A DNA stretch of 64,000 nucleotides from Stentor roeselii (lineage: Eukaryota; Ciliophora; Heterotrichea; Heterotrichida; Stentoridae), in NCBI GenBank assembly GCA_006503475.1, contig RSEH01000042.1, forward strand, positions 124,001-188,000. Reading direction: 5' to 3'. Each line of letters opens with the position of its first letter. The stretch's first letter is position 1. A program made the translations under genes and the position numbers. The notes under the pieces were generated by a model. It ran no database searches and had not been told where the DNA came from. It was given only the letters and a program-made list of their open reading frames with translations. Shown here piece by piece: positions 10,680 through 19,856 of this stretch.

Positions 10680-11624
10680 CTATTTAGTTATTTCTTCTTC
10701 TGTGCTCTCAAGAATAGGGTCCTCATAAACCTTTTTCTCTTTAGTCTCCACAACTCTTTCTGTAGTCGAAGAATCTTTTTTATTAGGTGAATCCTTGGAT
10801 TCAAACTTAGTCTTTTTCACCAAAGCCAAAGCTTGGGCAATCATAGAAGCAAAGGCTCCATCGCCTTTAGGAACAATAATCGCTTGGCTATTTTCTGTGA
10901 TTTTCTTTAGAGATGTGACATAATTCTCAGCAAGTTTCAATTTTATAGCGTCTTTTGCCCCTCGTTGTTCAAAAGCGTTGCTTATAGTGGTGATACTGCT
11001 TGCTATAGATTTTGCCTTGTAAATTACAGCCTGAGCTTCTCCTTCAGCTTTTAAGATTGTGGCTAACATGTAACCTTGTGCTAGGTTGATATTCGCAGCT
11101 TTTTCCTTTTCTGATTCTAAAATTGTAGCTCTTCTTTGCCTTTCAGCTTCTCCTTCTAGCTCCATTGCTTTTTTAATATTGGATGGGGGGATTATGTCTC
11201 TGATTTCATATCTCATGCACTCTATTCCCCAGCTATGGCCAGCTTCATTGATGACCTTGACAATAGCAGCATTTAAATTTTCTCTTTCCTCAAAGGTCTG
11301 ATCCAAGGTGTACTTTCCGAGTTCGCTTCTCATGGTAGTCTGAGCCATCTGAATCATGGCCTCGACAGGGTTACTGACTCCATAAGAAGCCTTAACCGGG
11401 TCAACAACTTTCAAGTAAAGAACACCATCGAGATGAAGTGTGACACTGTCCTTGGTAATCGCCATCTGGTTGTTTATAGGATAAATTTCTTCTTTTAAGG
11501 AATGCTGGTACTCGCAAATGTCGATAATCGGCAAGAGGAAACTTAAACCAGGGGAAAGTACTCGCTTGAACTTGCCAAGACGCTCGACGACGATTGCTGT
11601 TTGCTGAGGAACCATTTTGAACAT
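10680..11624 (-). CDS. STOML2: Stomatin-like band-7/SPFH protein (STOML2/paraslipin type)
   Basis: A 314-residue SPFH protein. It starts almost directly in the band-7 fold (QTAIVVERLGKFKRVLSPG, then DGVLYLKVVDPVKASYGV, then EMAQ-like MIQMAQTTMRSELGKYTLD). An Ala/Glu-rich helix follows (ELEGEAERQRRATILESEKE) and a C-terminal conserved segment (IIVPKGDGAFASMIAQAL). These are hallmarks of the STOML2/paraslipin branch, which in animals organises prohibitin and cardiolipin domains at the mitochondrial inner membrane. Unlike human STOML2, this copy has almost no N-terminal extension and no clear mitochondrial presequence; an in-frame TAA just upstream of the ATG argues against a longer N-terminus. 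A short upstream exon behind a 15-nt intron cannot be excluded. Confidence 0.9.
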   Translation of the reverse strand: MFKMVPQQTAIVVERLGKFKRVLSPGLSFLLPIIDICEYQHSLKEEIYPINNQMAITKDSVTLHLDGVLYLKVVDPVKASYGVSNPVEAMIQMAQTTMRSELGKYTLDQTFEERENLNAAIVKVINEAGHSWGIECMRYEIRDIIPPSNIKKAMELEGEAERQRRATILESEKEKAANINLAQGYMLATILKAEGEAQAVIYKAKSIASSITTISNAFEQRGAKDAIKLKLAENYVTSLKKITENSQAIIVPKGDGAFASMIAQALALVKKTKFESKDSPNKKDSSTTERVVETKEKKVYEDPILESTEEEITK

Positions 11625-11687
11625 ATTTTATAACTCGTTTTATGAAGCTTGTAGAATACTTAGTAAAAAGATTTAAGATTATTTTCT

Positions 11688-11822
11688 GATTTATTATAGA
11701 GAAGATTAGATCACTTTAAAAAGGTTATTAAATAAATATTCAAGTTTTTCTTAACTAATTTTAGGACTCTTACCCGATTTATTATTGAAAAGATTAGATC
11801 ACTTTAAAAAAGTTATTAAATA
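11688..11822. repeat. Pair of 47-bp direct repeats, 88 bp apart
   Basis: The segment 11688-11734 recurs at 11776-11822 with about three differences. Both copies share the core GATTAGATCACTTTAAAAA and the tail GTTATTAAATA. The pair lies between the stomatin-like gene start and the end of the small membrane-protein gene. Confidence 0.8.
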
Positions 11823-11852
11823 GTTATCAAAGTCTTTAAAATTTGAAATAGG

Positions 11853-12476
11853 TCACTGGTCTGCCCTGGAAAAGTCTTCATTTTTTAATTCTTCTTTACA
11901 GTTTGTTTCATCCTCAAAAAACTCGACTGAGTCCACATCTTGTCTCAAATCTTTCTCAACCCCTGGATTCCTAACTACAATCTCCTGTAAAATCTCCTTA
12001 TTCCCTTCCCCACAACAATCAAAATCCTGACCCAAGCCAGTCTTTCTCATTTCACAAATATCAAAAAACTCTCCATACTCCTGACCCACTCCATTCTCCC
12101 CACAGCAAATAAAATTCTTAAAATCCTCAGCCTGAAACCCATAAACAAACCCAGTCTTTTCATAACCCACAAAAGCCTGAAAGTAGTGAATTCCAAGAAA
12201 GGTAGCATAACTAAAAGTGACAACCGCAAAAATAATGGTGCTAGAATTTTCCCTAAAAACCTGAGCAGCCCTCATACAAAACAAGTAACAAAAAACAATA
12301 ACCTTCAAATGTTCTCCGCTGACTTCAGTCTGGCAGTCCTGATCCGCTTTATTACAAAACCCTTTAACCGCTTTAACTTCCTGAATCTCTTCAGGAAAAT
12401 CATTAAATCTGCAGAAATTGACAGGTTTAACCTCAACTTGCTGTTCAAGGCAGATGCTTAAATCCCTTTCTTCCAT
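11853..12476 (-). CDS. Small membrane protein, Cys- and acid-rich
   Basis: A 207-residue frame with ATG at 12476. Residues about 57-105 hold two hydrophobic stretches (KVIVFCYLFCM and STIIFAVVTFSYATFLGI), consistent with one or two membrane spans. The remainder is acidic with scattered cysteines (CCGENG, CCGEGN). No family is recognised. Its ATG lies three bases downstream of the asparaginase stop codon on the same strand and in the same frame (TAG AAT ATG). It may therefore be the second cistron of one transcript or a readthrough extension rather than an independent gene. Confidence 0.55.
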   Translation of the reverse strand: MEERDLSICLEQQVEVKPVNFCRFNDFPEEIQEVKAVKGFCNKADQDCQTEVSGEHLKVIVFCYLFCMRAAQVFRENSSTIIFAVVTFSYATFLGIHYFQAFVGYEKTGFVYGFQAEDFKNFICCGENGVGQEYGEFFDICEMRKTGLGQDFDCCGEGNKEILQEIVVRNPGVEKDLRQDVDSVEFFEDETNCKEELKNEDFSRADQ

Positions 12477-12479
12477 ATT

Positions 12480-14315
12480 CTAATTATTTAAAGTCTCAGC
12501 AATTTCTCCATACCCTAAAGTTTCAGCTAAGGTCTTCGGAGTGAATCCAAGAATATCTCTACAGTTCCAATTAAACTGAGTTTTTTCCTTTAAAAAGCGA
12601 ATCACCTGCAGTTGTCCATTGATGACAGCGGCATGAGCACATGTCCTTCCCTGGAAGTCAAAAAGTTGTAGATTTGCTCCAGCATTATGATAAAGTTGCA
12701 GTTTCACAACATTTCCAGTACTCGCTGCTTCACAGAGTGCATGAACAACGACTTCTGGTTTATTTCTGATTTCTCCACCTTTTTCTACAAGAAGTTCTGA
12801 GATTTTTATATAGTCTCTTTGAACTGCAAGTGCCAAAGGCGTGTTTCCAGAGAGGTCCACAGGGTTGATACTGACGCTGACTGAAAGTAAAAATTCAACA
12901 AGTTCCATGTTTCCAGTTCTACAAGCGATGTGAAGTAAAGTTTTACCTTCTTGGTCCTTTAGCTCCATACTGATCCTGTCGTTATAAAGCCTGTGAAGGT
13001 CTTCTAGGTTCCCGTCATAGGCAGCGCTATGAGTTAACATTGTAAGGCACTTATGGAAAATCTGCAATTTTTCATGTTCGCTGTAAAGACCTAAAGAATT
13101 TCCGATGCTTGCCAATGTGTTTTGAACGGCAAATGAAAATGAAACCTTTTCGTCTTCTGAGGTCAACTCGCCTCGAATGTCTTGTTCGAGAAGCTTTTTT
13201 ATTAGAGAAGGGTCGTCTGAATGCTTGCCGAGTAAGAAGCTTAGTTTTGTCACTGCTGCTTCGAGAGTCATGTCGGAACCTAGAATGACTCCTGCCTTCA
13301 TTAAGATCTTACCGCATTGGTAGTGAGTTGAAGTTCCACCTTTTTGACATTGAGTTATGTTTAATATTATCACTCCTCGGTCTACGGCACTTTTTAACTC
13401 TTCGATGAATTCTGGACGGTTACTTGGAATGTTACCTGCACCGTAACTTAGAATTATTACTGCTCGTGATGGAGGCTGTATTGCGGCTTTTATTGATGCT
13501 AAGGTTATGATTGGGAAAAAGTGAAGGATTGATATGTTTGACTCTAGAACTTTTTGGAGGGAAAATCTCCCTTCGTTACGAGGATGACGGATTATGTCCC
13601 AATTTATTTTGAAGGAAATTCCTGATTTTACTAGGTAGTCGAGGTTTGGTGACTGGAAAGAGTCAAATCCAGAGTTATCCACTTTGGTACAGCGATTTCC
13701 CCTCATAAGTTTATTATTGAAGTAAAGACAAACTTCCGGAATACTAAAATGTCCAGCAATAGTAAGAGCTTCAAGTAAATTTCCAGAAGCATCAGTCCTA
13801 ACCTCAAAATAAGGAATTTGCGACCCAGTTAAAATGACAGGTTTCTGCAAATTTTCAAAAATAAAGCTAAGTGCAGAGGCCGTATAAGCCATAGTATCAG
13901 TTCCATGTAATATTAAAAACCCATCATAATCATAATAGTTCTTTTCAACAATCTCAGCAATATCCACCCAATTCTCCATCTTCATACAACTCGAGTCAAT
14001 AAGAGGATTCATTTCAATAAGTCGATAAACAATTCTTTTCTTATAAAACGATTCAGGAGTGACAAACAAGTCATCTGAGTAGTTAGCTAGCAACAAGCGT
14101 CGTTCATGTTCATCAGGGTCATGAAACCGAGGGTTTTTTTTCAAGGAGCTTGCAAAGACATTAGTGGCTGGCATGTACCCTTCATTAGACTGAACCATGC
14201 CGATGGTGCCTCCAGTGTAAATGATAAGCACTCGGGACTCCTTGGGTCCTACTTTTTCTCTCAGAAACTTTCGCTTTAAGTTGCTGGTAAAATCGTTGTG
14301 GTACTCGAAAGACAT
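12480..14315 (-). CDS. ASPG: Type I L-asparaginase with C-terminal ankyrin repeats
   Basis: A 611-residue single-exon gene, ATG at 14315, TAG at 12482-12480. The N-terminal 400 residues are an asparaginase fold with both catalytic threonine motifs: TGGTIGM near residues 34-40 and HGTDTMAYTASAL near 138. A later segment IILSYGAGNIPS also matches the family. Residues about 420-605 are ankyrin repeats (GKTLLHIACRTGNMELVEFL, GNTPLALAVQRDYIKISELL, GRTCAHAAVINGQLQVIRFL). This domain order matches the animal 60-kDa lysophospholipase/asparaginase (ASPG), a cytosolic enzyme hydrolysing L-asparagine to aspartate and ammonia. It is divergent from WDR59, 62 bp away. Confidence 0.95.
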   Translation of the reverse strand: MSFEYHNDFTSNLKRKFLREKVGPKESRVLIIYTGGTIGMVQSNEGYMPATNVFASSLKKNPRFHDPDEHERRLLLANYSDDLFVTPESFYKKRIVYRLIEMNPLIDSSCMKMENWVDIAEIVEKNYYDYDGFLILHGTDTMAYTASALSFIFENLQKPVILTGSQIPYFEVRTDASGNLLEALTIAGHFSIPEVCLYFNNKLMRGNRCTKVDNSGFDSFQSPNLDYLVKSGISFKINWDIIRHPRNEGRFSLQKVLESNISILHFFPIITLASIKAAIQPPSRAVIILSYGAGNIPSNRPEFIEELKSAVDRGVIILNITQCQKGGTSTHYQCGKILMKAGVILGSDMTLEAAVTKLSFLLGKHSDDPSLIKKLLEQDIRGELTSEDEKVSFSFAVQNTLASIGNSLGLYSEHEKLQIFHKCLTMLTHSAAYDGNLEDLHRLYNDRISMELKDQEGKTLLHIACRTGNMELVEFLLSVSVSINPVDLSGNTPLALAVQRDYIKISELLVEKGGEIRNKPEVVVHALCEAASTGNVVKLQLYHNAGANLQLFDFQGRTCAHAAVINGQLQVIRFLKEKTQFNWNCRDILGFTPKTLAETLGYGEIAETLNN

Positions 14316-14377
14316 TTATTTACAGAATATTGTGGATTAAAGTATCTTTATCATTCTACGTCATTACCTTGCTCATA
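14316..14377. promoter_or_regulatory. 62-bp bidirectional promoter region (ASPG / WDR59)
   Basis: Only 62 bp separate the two divergent ATG codons, so both core promoters and 5' UTRs must fit here or reach into the coding sequences. The WDR59 frame stays open upstream to 14291 but contains no earlier ATG, which supports the start at 14378. Confidence 0.55.
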
Positions 14378-16699
14378 ATGATTAACCTTGATAGAGTTTA
14401 TACATGTCTTTCTTCTAATGACGCTCTCAGGGCCGTCGGGGGTAAACAAGGAGTTATTCTGTTAAACGCTCAAGACGAAATTATTCCCTTAACCGAAAAA
14501 GAAGTGCATAAAATTCGCCTTGATTGTGGAAACTTGATTTCCTTGGCATCGTCATCGATAATAGAAACTTATGATGTTGCAACTTTAAAGAATATCTCCA
14601 CACTTTTAAATAATAAACACGTGCAAGACTTAGCCTGGAGTCGCGCAGGGCAACTGGCTTCATGTTCAAAAGATTCAAAACTTTGCATATGGGACTTGCG
14701 TTTGAACAAGCCTGCGATTTGCTTTAACACAACGAAAGGTGTCGGGATTTACTCATTGTCCTGGTCGAAACAGTCAAATGATTTACTTGTCTCAGCGCAT
14801 GAAACAGCTTTGAAGCTCTGGGATGCCCGTTTTTCGAAAAAATCTCTGACAACAGTGCGATCTGCTCATCCAGGGCGCATCGTTCATTTAGACTGGAGTT
14901 CTTCATCAAGTTTAATCCTTTCCACGAGTCTTTTAAACTCAGTAAAATGCTGGAAGACTTCAGGATCTTCTCTTTCATTGTCAAGTTCTACTCAAACTCA
15001 CTTCCAAAGTATAAAGTCGTTGTTTTCTCCTGATTCTAGTAGAGTCGTGCTGACTACTGAACAAAATGAAGGAAAAATACAAGTGCTTCATACGGAAGAC
15101 TTGAAAAATTTGAGTAGTCATTCTTTTCTTAATGCTGTTGAAGATATCTGCTGGCAAGGCAAGGTTTTATCAGTCCTCTGCGCGGATAGAACACTTCGTA
15201 GTCTGAGTCTTGACAAGGAAAATAAGGACTTGAATAACGGCTTAGGCGATGAAAATTCAGGACTTGAGTCAGTTGATTGTGATTTTAACATACTGGGCTT
15301 CGAGGAAGACATGAAAACTATGGAAAGTGACCCGAAAGAAGGAGTGAATGTGGAAGACTTCAGCTTGAGTCAGAGATATTGTCTTATCCGCATTCATAAT
15401 AAAAGAGAATTTCTTAGAGTTCATTTTTCATTTCCTAAGGAATACCCTGAGTCTCCCCCGGTTTATTCTTTGAAGGGCTGTTCTATGTACCTCTCGTCAA
15501 CTGCTTTAGAAATTGTGAAGGCTTTTGAAGCTGAACTCAACAAAAGGTCTAAACAACTTGTTAAGAGCAAAGGATATACGGTTCAGAAGATTTGTGATTT
15601 TATTTTGGACTTTTTGAACTCTATGACTGAAACTGATGGGTATGAGGATTTTAATGATTTGCTAGAAATACTTGAATGTCAAAATTATTCGAAAAATTCG
15701 CAGATTGGATGTATTCATGCTTGGCATCCTAATGGAGATTTACTTGTTTTTACTACTTCGGAGTTACAGAATAATTATGCGGAAACTGAAGACTTGTTTG
15801 ATATTGAGTCTTCGCATTATCAGGCTGGTATTCAGTAAGGAGTAAATAGTTTGGAAAAAATTGAAGCTAGCTCTGATAATGAAGTTTCGGAAAGCCAAAG
15901 CGCTCTGATGGTAACCTCTATTAAGAAAGTAGTCCACAGTAAAGACACAAGACTTGATCTATTCAAAGAGCTTTCATTTTCCGGAAGTTTAGAAGAACTA
16001 TGTAAAGTATCAAACATCTAGAAAAATTCAAAAACCTGCGAAAAGTTCAAACTTTCCGAAAGCAGCAAAATCTGGTCAAGTTTTATTCCAAGTCTAAGCC
16101 TAATCCACGACCCTGATCATTGGCAAGAGAACCCTTTAGGTTTTAAATTCCTTTTAAAGCTACTTCGTTACTTCTGGAAGCAAAAAAATTACTTCGGTTT
16201 AATCTTCACGAGTCTTTTCTCAGCTCTTTGCTTCGAATTCTTGAATCATCCTCTTTCAAACTCACCTTTCGTTGAATACGGTCATGTTTTATCGAAGGAC
16301 TTGATGTTTATCTCTCTTAAAGAACTCTCTGAGTACCTAAACCGCTGTGGAATCATGATAAACTCAAGAATTGTGATGAAAGTCGCTGGAAACTTTGGAA
16401 ATCCTGCTTTTTTATTGTCTAGTTCGGAAAGTTTGAATTTTAACACTGTGCATAATTACTCTGTTCATTCGAAGAACTTTTGCTTGACTTGCAATCGGAA
16501 AAGCTCAGTTTGTGCTATTTGTTTACAGGGAGTTTCAAGTTTGGCATTATTTTGTAAGGCTTGTGGTCATGGAGGACACTTGGTTCACATGCAGAAATGG
16601 TTTAGTCGGGATAATTCTTGCCCGACTGGATGTGGCTGTTCCTGCCTGACACGTATGCAATCAGCAAGCGAGTTGTTTTCAAGGGGGATGACCCGATAG
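14378..16699 (+). CDS. WDR59: WDR59-like GATOR2/SEACAT subunit, three exons
   Basis: CDS is join(14378..15834,15850..16006,16022..16699), 763 residues. Both introns are 15 nt, and each ends the unspliced frame in a stop. Domain order: WD40 propeller in residues 1-300 (VQDLAWSRAGQLASCSKDSK, LCIWDLR); RWD domain about 326-417 (REFLRVHFSFPKEYPESPPV); helical middle; C-terminal RING/zinc ribbon about 690-747 (CLTCNRKSSVCAICLQG, then CKACGHGGH and CPTGCGC). WD40 + RWD + zinc ribbon is diagnostic for WDR59/Mtc5, a component of the GATOR2 complex that relieves GATOR1 and activates TORC1 on amino-acid supply at the lysosome. The start is the first ATG of the frame. The next gene begins 13 bp after the stop. 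Confidence 0.92.
15835..15849 (+). other. 15-nt intron 1 of WDR59
   Basis: Sequence GTAAGGAGTAAATAG. Without splicing the frame stops within the intron; with splicing it continues for 52 codons to the next intron. Confidence 0.92.
16007..16021 (+). other. 15-nt intron 2 of WDR59
   Basis: Sequence GTATCAAACATCTAG; its own final TAG is the in-frame stop if retained. Splicing leads in frame into the exon that encodes the C-terminal zinc ribbon. Confidence 0.92.
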
Positions 16700-16712
16700 T
16701 AGTCTAATAAAT

Positions 16713-17780
16713 ATGAAACCAAGCGACTCGTAAGTCAAATTTAGTCTAGTTTTAAAAGCCTTTACCTGGAACCGCGACTCTCACGGTTTATTCGACTATG
16801 AATCAGGTTCAGTAGAAAAAGAGTCAAAAATCATTCAAGAAACGACTTTACTTTATCGCATTGATTCTTCAATCAAACTCCTTCAACACCCTACAGGCCT
16901 TCCGAACGAGCAGGCTTTAGTCTCAGTGGTCAAGGGCTCTTCTGGCTTTGTCCTTCGCCCGGCAGTGCCGGGCGAGATGTGGCAGGTTATTGACTGCGGC
17001 CGGGTCAAAAGCGTGACAAAAGGATTCAAACTTGCGAAAAATGATGTCGTGAAACTCGGAAGGGTCAAATATGTCGTCAAAGAAGTCTGTGGATATGAAA
17101 TCGACTCTGAATCTAAACAAGAAAGTACTGTCGTTCATGTCTTGCCTAGTACTGAACATCAGGTTTGTCGAATTTGTTTGTTTGAAGAAGAAAAAAATGA
17201 CCCCTTGATTGCACCGTGCAACTGTGGAGGGACTATGAAGTTCATTCATTTGTCGTGCTTTAAAAAGTGGATTGAGTCTAAAACAACGAAAAAAACTTCG
17301 GATAACTCCATGTCGTATTCGGTTAAATCGTTGACTTGTGAAATTTCGCGATGTCCTGTTAGTCCTTATTTTGAGGTTAACGGTCAAGTAGTAGACCTTC
17401 TCGAGATAAAAAACGTTCCCCCTCCTTACATCACCTTAGAAAGCAGTTTTTCTGAGAAAAACGAGTACAGCATCCACCTAATCTCGCTAAACAACAAGAA
17501 AAACGTGAGACTAGGCCGAGGCCACGACAGCGACATCCGCATTTCAGACATATCAGTCTCCAGATGTCACGCCGTGATTCAATACACTGACGGTGAGTTC
17601 CACTTATTAGACAACAGTTCAAAATTCGGGACATTAGTTGAAAGTCGTGAAATCGAAATCAACAAAAACAACCCAGTGACTTGCATCCAGGTGGGAAGAA
17701 CCCTTTTAATGTTCAGTCTTAAAGAACAGAATTTCGACAACTCCATCGACGACACTGACGAAGAACAAGAAGCTAGTTAA
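16713..17780 (+). CDS. RING-CH plus FHA domain protein, probable E3 ubiquitin ligase
   Basis: CDS is join(16713..16729,16745..17780), 350 residues. The first exon is only 17 nt (MKPSD plus two bases), followed by a 15-nt intron and a long open exon. The frame has no other ATG in a sensible upstream place, which supports this small exon. Residues about 144-187 are a RING-CH (RINGv, C4HC3) finger: CRICLFEEEKNDPLIAPCNC, then HLSCFKKWIE. Such fingers recruit E2 enzymes. Residues about 254-334 are an FHA domain (VRLGRGHDSDIRISD, SVSRCHAVIQY, LDNSSKFGT) that would bind phosphothreonine peptides. Together they suggest a phospho-dependent ubiquitin ligase. There is no clear membrane span, unlike MARCH ligases. 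Confidence 0.9.
16730..16744 (+). other. 15-nt intron of the RING-CH/FHA gene
   Basis: Sequence GTAAGTCAAATTTAG, placed 17 nt after the ATG. Removal joins the starter exon in frame to 1,036 nt of open sequence. Confidence 0.85.
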
Positions 17781-17794
17781 ATGTAGAATTAAAG

Positions 17795-19816
17795 TTAAGA
17801 TACCTGCAAAGATTGGATACCTTTCAGCAAATCTTCTATTTCTGACACGTTAAGACCGAGCTTCTGTTGTTTTTCCTTGCAAGCTTCTATCCATTGAATT
17901 AAAAGACTAGTTGTCTGTTGGATTTCGCAAGAAACTGTTTCAATGTTTGATTGAGTTGTTTCTTTTAAAGAGACTTCTGATAAGATAGCGTCGCTTAAGG
18001 TGTTAATCTCTTTTAATACTTTTTCATTGGTTCTCTGGTTGTTTGTTTCTAGTTGCATGCGAGTTTTCCAAAGCAAGGACTGATTTTTTAATATATCTAG
18101 TTTCGAGTCTAGTATTTTTGAAGAAGAAAACTCGGAAAATGTTGGGTCTTTCACTATTTTTAAATGTTTTCTGAACTTTTCGATTAAATTTTCTAAATGT
18201 TTCAGCTCGGTTTGTTGATTGATGCAGGATTGACTTACGATTTTATTTTTTCCATATAAATAAACAAGTTTCCAGTTAAGGACCTTTAAGGTTTTTTTTA
18301 GGTTTTTCTCGAACTGTTCAGCTTTTAAGTAAAAACTGCTGAATTCTTTAGTTCCTGGCTTACAGTCTAAAAAATGCATTTTTTCAAGTCCTTTTTCATC
18401 CACATCGCAAAGACCTGCTTCTTGTGCGCTGTCAACAAGGGCTTCACTGACAGCGATTTTTAAACTTTTTAGATACTCTTCAAGTTTCTTACATTTAAAC
18501 TCAAGGTGCTCGTTGATAAACTTTTCATTTTTCGATTTAAGACTTGCCAGCTTCCAAGTCAATTTATTGCTGCTTAAGTTTTCTTTACGTTGTTTCAGGT
18601 CTCTTTTCAGGTCTTTTGTTTCACATTCAAGTTGCAAGATATTTTTTTCATTTTGAACCAGCTGAAGTTCTAAAGTTCTCAAGACTGACTCGTCATCTGA
18701 CTCTTGAAAATCACTGACTGATTGATTTTTAAGTCTTTTTAACTCACTTTGAGTTCTGCTTAACTCAAGTTTTACTGACTTCAGCTCTGACTCTAAGTCG
18801 ATTTCTTTCACTAGTTTTAAAGTGTTTTTTATCAGCTTCGCTCTTTGAGCGAAGCGAAGACTTGAAAGGCTTTCTTCCAGGGAAATGCTGGTTTGAGAAC
18901 AGTTTACGATTAAGGTCGTTTTTGAGTTGCCTCCAAGAGAATCTTGGAGAAGTCTTGTTAGTTTTGAGTCGCGGTAAGGCACGTGACGCGCTGATGTTGA
19001 TAACGCGCAGATGACTTTTCCAAGGGCGCTTAGAGATAGGTTGATTTTTTTAGCTTCTTCCATTGTTGTACCTGATACTTCACTTTTCATCACTTTTTCA
19101 CTACCTGCTAAATCTATTAGGTTTAGCTTGCTTGTTATTTTTTTGCCGGAGTCACTTGAGTGGATTACTTCTACTAGAAGTAAAAAATGACTGCGAGATG
19201 ATTGTCTGTTTAATTTTGTTGCTGCTACTGTGCGTAGCTTTTCAGCTGATTCAAATATTGAGATTAACTCATCTTTACTTTTGAACGGGACTTTACTTAG
19301 CCCATCGATGTAGACTCCGGATTCTGATTCCTTGATTTTTAAAGAACTCTGAGACTGAACAACCAAATCCTTTAACCGTTCTCTATAAATCTCTAAACAA
19401 GAAGCATTCATCAAGAAATTCTGAGAATTCCTAGTAAGAACATCAGCAATTCTCGGAATAATCCCTCGATTATCCAAATCATCTAATTTTCCCATCATCG
19501 TATGAGTTTTTCCAGATCCAGTAGCTCCATAAGCAAAGATAGTCGAGTTGAACTTATCAAGAACATCAGAAATAGCCGGTTTTCCAATAATTTCAAAGAC
19601 CGAAGTTTGTGAAACCTCAGGTCCAAAGAGGTAATCAAAATTGAATGTATTTTGAGTGAAAGTATCACTAATCACGACTGAATTTTCGTTAATTTTCACA
19701 CATTTGTAAGCCTTTCCCTGTGCAACGACTTCTTCTTCCGAAGTATTAAGAGGTCTGAACCGTGCACAGACTTTGATGCCGACAGAAATTTCTTCGAATT
19801 TGAATTTGAAGTCCAT
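17795..19816 (-). CDS. Kinesin-1-like motor protein
   Basis: 673 residues from the ATG at 19816 (MDFKFKFEEISVGIKVCARF). The open frame extends further upstream but only with non-ATG codons, and the motor fold begins at this ATG. Motor domain residues 10-350: P-loop GATGSGKTHT near 97, switch I LNRQSSRSHF, switch II LNLIDLAGSEK, and HVPYRDSKLTRLLQDSLGGN. The motif set and N-terminal motor are closest to kinesin-1 heavy chain, a plus-end microtubule motor. Neck and stalk (about 355-670) are coiled coil, but no typical kinesin-1 IAK tail is seen, so cargo is unknown. The gene is divergent from ALG1 by 40 bp and convergent with the RING-CH gene by 14 bp. Confidence 0.95.
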   Translation of the reverse strand: MDFKFKFEEISVGIKVCARFRPLNTSEEEVVAQGKAYKCVKINENSVVISDTFTQNTFNFDYLFGPEVSQTSVFEIIGKPAISDVLDKFNSTIFAYGATGSGKTHTMMGKLDDLDNRGIIPRIADVLTRNSQNFLMNASCLEIYRERLKDLVVQSQSSLKIKESESGVYIDGLSKVPFKSKDELISIFESAEKLRTVAATKLNRQSSRSHFLLLVEVIHSSDSGKKITSKLNLIDLAGSEKVMKSEVSGTTMEEAKKINLSLSALGKVICALSTSARHVPYRDSKLTRLLQDSLGGNSKTTLIVNCSQTSISLEESLSSLRFAQRAKLIKNTLKLVKEIDLESELKSVKLELSRTQSELKRLKNQSVSDFQESDDESVLRTLELQLVQNEKNILQLECETKDLKRDLKQRKENLSSNKLTWKLASLKSKNEKFINEHLEFKCKKLEEYLKSLKIAVSEALVDSAQEAGLCDVDEKGLEKMHFLDCKPGTKEFSSFYLKAEQFEKNLKKTLKVLNWKLVYLYGKNKIVSQSCINQQTELKHLENLIEKFRKHLKIVKDPTFSEFSSSKILDSKLDILKNQSLLWKTRMQLETNNQRTNEKVLKEINTLSDAILSEVSLKETTQSNIETVSCEIQQTTSLLIQWIEACKEKQQKLGLNVSEIEDLLKGIQSLQVS

Positions 19817-19856
19817 TAAGTTTAACTGAAAGACTAATGGCAATTTTAAGATATAT
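19817..19856. promoter_or_regulatory. 40-bp bidirectional promoter region (kinesin / ALG1)
   Basis: Only 40 bp lie between two divergent ATG codons. An AT-rich GATATATATG runs into the ALG1 ATG. Both promoters must be this short or reach into the coding sequences. Confidence 0.5.

Noticed and set aside
14330-14377. A hydrophobic N-terminal leader on WDR59 from an open frame starting at 14330.
   Set aside because: The codon at 14330 is TTG; the first ATG is 14378, and WDR59 proteins have no membrane leader.
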